A stretch of 64,000 bases of DNA from the NCBI GenBank assembly GCA_965153455.1, contig OZ234499.1:1302001-1366000 (forward strand), given 5' to 3'. The position numbers and the translations under genes are program-made. Positions 58,160 to 64,000 of the stretch are shown here, piece by piece. The stretch is from Sphagnum compactum (taxonomy: Eukaryota; Bryophyta; Sphagnopsida; Sphagnales). The notes below the pieces were generated by a model, which was not told the origin of the DNA, searched no databases, and worked only from the letters and a program-made list of their open reading frames with translations. Position 1 is the stretch's first letter. Each line of letters begins with the position of its first letter.

Positions 58160-59273
58160 TTTGATTGGGATAATAAATGATTCAGGGAAGGTTGTAATTT
58201 TGTTAAACATAATGGATTGCAATTAACTAACTAATGATGGGGCTCACATTGCACCCCACGTATTCATTTCATCATGTTTGTAACCAAATTCCTTTAATGG
58301 ATTACCTTACCACATTATTCCTATTTGATCATAGATTTGGATATTTGGTGTAAAAGGACTTTTATCCTAGCCAATGGGGTGATTTGTTTGGATGTTTTCA
58401 TGTGTATGTATGACTTTGTTAATTTCAAATGTGTTGGCGACTAACCTTGTAACACACAACAATAATAAGGTATTTGTTGCAAGACATTAATTTCATGTAG
58501 TTTGTTATTTGTGATTGCAACCCAATTAAGTGTGAATAAGGTTTTTTGTGTTTGGGGTGATTTTTTCCCATGGTGTGGTTTTGGAATTTCATTTTTCTTA
58601 TTTTTCAGAACACACATGAAAAACATGCTTGTGTTTTGTGTGTTTATGAATTTGGATTCCTTTGGTTTGTAGGTGAATTTTCTTGGTTTGTGTGCATGTT
58701 TTCATGTGTATGACTTTGTTTCAATAGTGTTGGGCACCAATCTTATAGCAAATGAGATATTAAACCACATGATCTTTTTTGGTCAACTTTGAAAAGAAAG
58801 CCTTGTCCTTGGATGATGGATCTTAAATCCCTTCTTGACATGATAAAACAAAGAAACCTTTTTTTAGCCATTAAATACCCAACTTCAAACTTCAAGCTTA
58901 TCAATTTCTTATTCCATCTAGATTGAACATTAATAGTTAACACCACAATGGGCAAGTTGAGTGAATAGAAACCTTGAACAAAAATTGATAAAAACAATCA
59001 ATTCTCAAGAATTGATTTTTTGAAAACTCATTTGACATATGATTTCAATTTAAGTAAACATCAATCTAGTTGTAAAGGAATGGTCTTGCTTGTATTTACA
59101 TTTAAGTGATGAAAATCTCAAACATGTATTTTGAGACAATAAACTAAGAATGAAATTCATGTTCAACAACTACAAATTTGAAGAAAAATATAATAACACA
59201 ACACCTTGTGTAATATATTGACATTTTCAAAATGGGTAAACAAAATATATCTTTTACACCATCTATAGTAGAT
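58091..59273. other. intergenic DNA with (AT)n microsatellite
   Basis: A dinucleotide run (AT)n occupies about 58128-58156. Otherwise this is AT-rich spacer and the 3' flank of the P450 gene on the minus strand. No other gene is seen. Confidence 0.55.
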
Positions 59274-62200
59274 TTAGGAAGTAAGATTGGTCAAATCTTT
59301 TACAATAAGTTGTAAACCATAAAATGGTCTTTGAATAAGCATAAAACGAGGACAATGTTTGTAATTTGGAGAAATTGAAAGTTGAAATTGTGATAGCACC
59401 ATAGCCAACACAATTTTTAGCTCCATGTTTGCAAAATTTTGGCCAATACAATATCGGGGCCCAAAAGAGAATGGCAAAAACCCTTGTGGGTGTTTGCAAG
59501 CTTGTGACACACCTTTTGCAAATCTATTGGGGTTGAAGGTCAAAGCATCATCTCCCCAAAGTTTGGAATCACGATGAATTTGGTGTGCCGGAATTTCTAA
59601 AGCTGAACCTTTTGGCACAAAAATATCACCCAATTGTATGTCCTTGGTGGCTATCCTCAAAAAGGATGGAACAATTGTGAATAGTCGACTTGTTTCATTT
59701 AATATCATTCCCACCTGCTCCAAGAATTGTATAAAAATGTACATCACTTGTGTTGTTTAATTGATCATTCAAATCCTCTACACCTTCCCATAATTTTACA
59801 AAGGTTTTCAACCATTTTGGAAAGAATATTATATTGACATCCCAATTTGTATATAGAAAAATAATTATATATATATATGATTCAAGAAATAGAAACTTGA
59901 AAAAACTTACAATTTTCATCTTTGAGATTATTGATGCATCCAAATTGTTGATATTTCGACCACAAAGTTCCAAGATTTCAATTCGAGCGCTATCTTGCCA
60001 CTCAGAATATTCCGCCAATAGAAGCAAAGTCCATGTTAATAGTGAAGCCACTGTTTCAGAACCAGCCATAAAGAAGGTCTTGCATTCATCAACTAAAGCT
60101 TGAAGGCTTAATTCATGTTTGTTCATCTTTGTATCTTTCTCTTTGTTCTGATCGAAAGCTAAAAGCATTAATCCTAGTAGGTCATTGCCATATGGAACTT
60201 TCCCTTTTCTTGCCATATCTAGTCGACCTTGAACTAGTTGCTTAAGTCCTTCATTTATTTCAAACTTCAATTTAGCAATCCTTGTATTGTTTGTAGTTGG
60301 AAGGAATCTGCAATATCCAAAGAAGCAACCTTCAAAACTCCATATTAGAATGACATGAAACTTAGAACATTGAGCATTCGCACCAAAAACAATCATTTTC
60401 AAAGGTATATATGTCAACACATTCATCACACTAATATGTTTCCGAACTAGAGAAAGAAATGTAAACCTGTAGCCAGGTATCCAAAAAAATGGATTGTTGT
60501 AAGCTTTAGACATAACGAGAATGAGGTTGTCCATTTTTGCAAACACTTCTTTTCCCTTCTCATAGTTGATACTAAAGGCTGTATGGGCAATGATATCTGC
60601 TGTAGTGATGCGCATTTCATTGTTAATTTCCAATTCCACCTCACCTTTTCCCAATTGTACCTTTTGTTCCCAAGTTTGCAACAATGCTGCAGTGCACTTC
60701 ATCATTGTACTAACCATTCCCTGTTCACCTCAATATGCCCATCATTACTAAATTGACTTTTTCAAGTTTATACTAGAGAAAACCACAATATATGAAAACA
60801 TGTTTAATTCCAATTTTAATTGAAGACAAGATATGGAACCATCTTACTACAACTTTTTTTTCCCTTTCCAAATCCAATCTCCATGCCACAATATTCTTGC
60901 TCCAAAGTTGAAGAATTTAACTATCACTACATTTGGGGCAATCATAGAACCCATTACCCTTGCATCACCCCATTGACTACCAAGGGCAAGATATCATGTA
61001 TACAATTATATGCATTTGTATATTGTGAATGGGTTGAAACACCACCTTGATTGACTCCATGTGAAAAGCAGGATCTAGAAGTTGACGATGTAAAACCCAT
61101 TCTTCCCCATTGATATTAGGCAAACCAAATTGTCCAAGAAGTTCTTTGGTTTTCATTGTTTTGACATCAAATTTTCCATATTGAAAAGGCTTTGAAATAA
61201 TCTCCTTCACAAGATTTGGGTTTGTCACCACAATCCTTAATTCACTACCTTGATAGTAAAAGCATTTATCACCTGCACACCAACATATTCACATTTTAAA
61301 AATGAAAAAAATTTGTAATATGAAACAAGGTTTGGGGAAATGTTGACATGAATGAATGTGTTGGATGTCACATTTCCAAGTTGCATGTTCCTAAACACAT
61401 ACATCAATAAGGCTTGGCTAGGTGCGAATACACACATAGGAACCAAAAACCATGTTGAATAGTGGTGAAAACTATTAACTTTTTTACATATGTTTTTTTT
61501 TTGACATTTTAAAATTATGTTAAACAGTCCAAGTTATGCTAAATAATTAATATGAATGTTGAGGAATTCAAATTAAAAAATCATTAAATTAAATTTTGGG
61601 TTTTGGTTTTAGTGAAGGACGTTTGAATTTGAACATGTGCTGCATCAAATTGTGGCTAATTTTACAAAGGACTAAGTAAAAAACTATTGTAATAACATAA
61701 TTTTGATGCCAAAAAAATTTAGATGATAATAACCTAATACTCACAATGTTTTTTTTTTGGGGCGAATTTTCACAACTTGGCAACAAAAAAAGGGCTAGCA
61801 AATCCAACAAAGGGATTTTTGAGATTTGTAAAAAATGAATGACCATATTTCGACCCAGAAAATTTAGAAGTCATTAGATTTAGATAGTGTGTTCCTACAA
61901 GTTGTTAGAACTAGGAAGGATTCCAAAAAATATTTACTAGTCCACTAGGACAATTGCCATTTACTACTAATTAATGTTGAGGATCCTAGCTGGTGCACTT
62001 ACTTGAGGAATTTGACAAAAAAAAAAACTCATTACCCACATTAAAAAAGATATGAAATTTAAATTTTTTAGAAATTCAAAGTTTTTATTTCAAAAATCTA
62101 GATTTTCAAGAGTCCTTTACCACATGTAAATGGGGTGTAATGTGCATGACGTACAAAGCAAAGTTGTAGTTTATGATACAAGAAACAATAAACAAGAACC

Positions 62201-63116
62201 TAAAATAATTAAAATATTTTGGTATGATTCAAAATTATGATAAATTTTCAAGATGAAACACAAAATTGAAAAAAAAATACACACTTTGAAAAATTCATAT
62301 TTATTCAACAATGATTAACACAAAACACGTGATCTATTGGGACAACTATATGTTTTTTTAATAACAAGTTGCAAAAGATTTCATTTAAAAATTCTTTCAT
62401 ATGAAAAAATGAAAAAAAAATAAAAAAGATTCACAATCCTTTTGTAAAGTAATCTTGTTGGTTCCTTTGTGTGTACCCGCACCCAGCTATGAGACTGATA
62501 TAATTGAAAGAAAAAAGTAAGGCCTTGGATGATCCTAGTTTGACTTCTACAACTTCATTTGGCTATTGTAAACATTCAAAAAATTGTAATTTGATGACTT
62601 ACTTTCCTTCAAGGACTTTCAGTGTGGCTATTCCCTTGATGCTTACTATAATATGCAACTAAAAGACAACATTGTTTTCATAGTTAACATATTGAGTGCA
62701 GTTGTACTTCAACATTATGCAAGAATAATAGACATTTGGAATTACAATTTCGTACCATATCTCTTGGAAAATAGAGCATATTGTGGAATGATTGTAGACA
62801 CAGTGTCAAAATTTCGGATTGCCAAAGGACTTGAACCTTGTTTATTAACAAACTCCACCACCTCAGGAACACTCCCCACACCGAGGCGGAAGGGGGGGCC
62901 ATTCCAGCCTTGCTGCTTCATGATGTGACCTAGCCTCCGGGGCATCCACCAATGCCTTGTAACCATGACCCAGACACTGTGGGAAACGGCCACTAATGCC
63001 ACAGTTGCCACCAAAAGAGCTAATGTCCTCCATACCTCCCCTTGCCAGAAATCCAATATGCTCGTACCCATGATGAAAATGCACAAAGAAGCCAAGGCCC
63101 TAGTGACAAAGCACAC
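59274..63116 (-). CDS. cytochrome P450, CYP72 clan
   Basis: Five minus-strand exons: 62756-63116, 61046-61272, 60467-60720, 59911-60307 and 59274-59714. Junction phases agree (1, 0, 2, 0), giving 559 residues. Such heme-thiolate monooxygenases are held in the ER membrane. Exon 1 has a hydrophobic anchor (TLALLVATVALVAVSHSVW, residues about 30-50) and a Pro-rich hinge (NGPPFRLGVG). Next come the C-helix WVLHR, I-helix AGSETVASLLTW, K-helix ETSR (ExxR), FNPNRFA (PxRF) and the heme loop PFSFGPRYCIGQNFA with the Cys ligand. All core motifs are present, but the second Thr/Ser of the I-helix groove is Val. Met16 is an alternative start nearer the usual length of about 520-545. Sequence style (ATKDIQLGDIFVPKG, PFSFGPR) places it in the CYP72 clan, whose members oxidise hormones, terpenoids and fatty acids; the substrate is unknown. 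Confidence 0.88.
61273..62755 (-). other. intron 1 of the P450 gene, carrying a repeat fragment
   Basis: 1483 bp with a G/GTACG donor and TGTGCAG/GT acceptor. The section 62050-62470 shares AGAGTCCTTTACCACATGTA, TTTTCAAGATGAAACA, AAATTCATATTTATTCAACA and related words, in order and orientation, with 52265-52692 in the TIR element at 51938. The intron has therefore gained part of a mobile repeat. Confidence 0.7.
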
Positions 63117-63512
63117 TAAGCAAAGTCAAGCACGTCGTATCGAGTGAAGCTTGGAGATGGTGAATCATGGGTGATTTGTAATTTCCAAGCACGTCCTATT
63201 GAATGAAGCTTTGAGACAGTGAATCACGGGTAATTTGTAATTTCCATTGAGAGTTAGAGCAACTCAAAGAAATCAAAGGTTGCAAGCTGTTGGTGTGTTA
63301 ATTCTCATGAGCTCTACAACACAACTGTATGAAGTAGTAGAAGTTTAGAGCTCACGACATTCTAGACTTGTACTAGCTCTAGACATTTAGGCAAAATGCA
63401 TGCACCAAGTGCATGTGGAGTTTGTGTGCGACCTTAAATCATGCAGATATTTTGTTGGTGTGAGAGACATTACCTCACTTCTCAACTTTTCTGACATTTA
63501 CTGGGCCTGGGT
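63117..63512 (-). promoter_or_regulatory. P450 upstream region with 59-bp tandem duplication
   Basis: The unit CAAGCACGTCGTATCGAGTG then AAGCTTGGAGATGGTGAATC and ATGGGTGATTTGTAATTTCC occurs twice in tandem (about 63128-63186 and 63187-63246), with roughly nine differences. It starts a few bases beyond the proposed ATG, so it would lie in the 5' UTR or core promoter. Confidence 0.6.
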
Positions 63513-63612
63513 GGGAGTAACTATGACTCTCTAAAGGTAGCCAAATGCCTCATCATGTATTTAGTGACACGCATGAATGGACTAACGAGATTCCCGCCGT
63601 CCTTATCTAGTT
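63513..63612 (+). rRNA. diverged fragment of nuclear 25S rDNA
   Basis: GGGAGTAACTATGACTCTCT, GGTAGCCAAATGCCTC, CGCATGAATGG, CTAACGAGATTCCC and CTTATCTAG follow the order of eukaryotic large-subunit rRNA around the R2-retroelement target site (GACTCTCTTAAGGTAGCC in the functional gene). Differences include loss of one T there and changes such as ATGTATTTAGTGACAC. Homology fades on both sides, so this is a dead fragment, not an rRNA gene. Confidence 0.75.
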
Positions 63613-64000
63613 TCTTGGGCTTGGGTGAACCAGCATTGTGGTTCAACCAAGTTGGTACCATGGAAAAAATCCCAAACTCCGCTTACATTATTTCTAAACA
63701 TCACGAATGTCCCATGCTCTGACTAAATCAGGGCTTTGATTGAGTTCAGATGTAACACTTTGGGGCTTAATATGGCCACTACGAGGCCTCACAGGTATCG
63801 TTCAGGGTGCTGGTTAATTCTGACGGGGCAGCATGAACTAGCACCTATAATGACAATAGGAGTAAAGTTTTTAAGACCTGTATACAGACATATACACAAA
63901 CAGGGGTTATCATTATATCATTCGTGTATTACTATATGTCTTGAATATTTCTGGTTGTCACGGTGCATTGCAACTTTGTGAACAAATGATTGACAACTCC
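63613..64000. other. flank of the rDNA fragment, no gene recognised
   Basis: This is more GC-balanced than the distant spacer and may include further diverged non-coding sequence that arrived with the rDNA piece. I could not align it to rRNA or to any gene. Confidence 0.4.

Noticed and set aside
62653-62928. Plus-strand 91-codon frame over P450 exon 1
   Set aside because: It is antisense to the well-supported first exon of the P450 gene.
1-64000. CRISPR arrays, operons, bacterial promoters
   Set aside because: The window is clearly eukaryotic (spliced genes, plant retroelement). The tandem repeats have no regular unique spacers.

Overview
The window reads as nuclear DNA of a land plant, most likely a fern. 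The reasons are the spliceosomal introns, long AT-rich gene-poor spacers, a chromodomain Ty3/gypsy retrotransposon primed by initiator tRNA-Met, teloboxes (AAACCCTAA) next to genes, and two PPR proteins whose highly regular repeats (MQQEGV.PD.VTF, VDMYAKCGS, WNAMILGHVKCGQG) resemble those I associate with leptosporangiate ferns. The organism is an inference; no marker settles it.

Layout. 1-2.7 kb is AT-rich DNA with one clean CACTA-type foldback MITE (1095-1234, GTT target duplication). 2.69-8.6 kb holds one exon of a phospholipase D gene, already carrying a stop codon, cut by a 5.6-kb chromovirus (2985-8600). The element has 819-bp LTRs, an ATTGG target duplication, PBS and PPT, but has lost most of reverse transcriptase and RNase H and carries two frameshifts. 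9.4-18.7 kb holds two paralogous PPR genes, tail to tail. Each has three exons. A short 80-bp exon and the start of exon 3 together encode a PDF motif as in OSB organellar single-strand-DNA-binding proteins, followed by a PLS-type PPR array. In both genes the array is open, while the downstream E/DYW deaminase tail survives only as broken reading frames. This PDF-PPR architecture is the main finding.

18.7-33 kb is repeat-rich spacer: a TIR element, foldback elements, several minisatellites and two exon-like blocks on the minus strand that I cannot identify. 33.4-35.9 kb carries a two-exon GT47 (MUR3-like exostosin family) Golgi glycosyltransferase gene whose intron holds a six-copy repeat that reiterates splice-acceptor-like sequence. 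36-55 kb is AT-rich spacer with dispersed repeats and a degenerate array near 54 kb. 55.3-58.1 kb is a decayed ORF, probably from a DNA transposon, with DDE-like motifs and a C-terminal PHD finger, interrupted by a 612-bp inverted-repeat element. 59.3-63.1 kb is an apparently intact five-exon cytochrome P450 gene of the CYP72 clan (minus strand), with a short tandem duplication and a diverged 25S rDNA fragment upstream.

The genes do not form a pathway. The PPR pair is a local inverted duplication; the GT47 and P450 genes are isolated single genes in repeat-rich DNA. Exon coordinates come from reading GT/AG sites and phase by eye; no transcript data were available.
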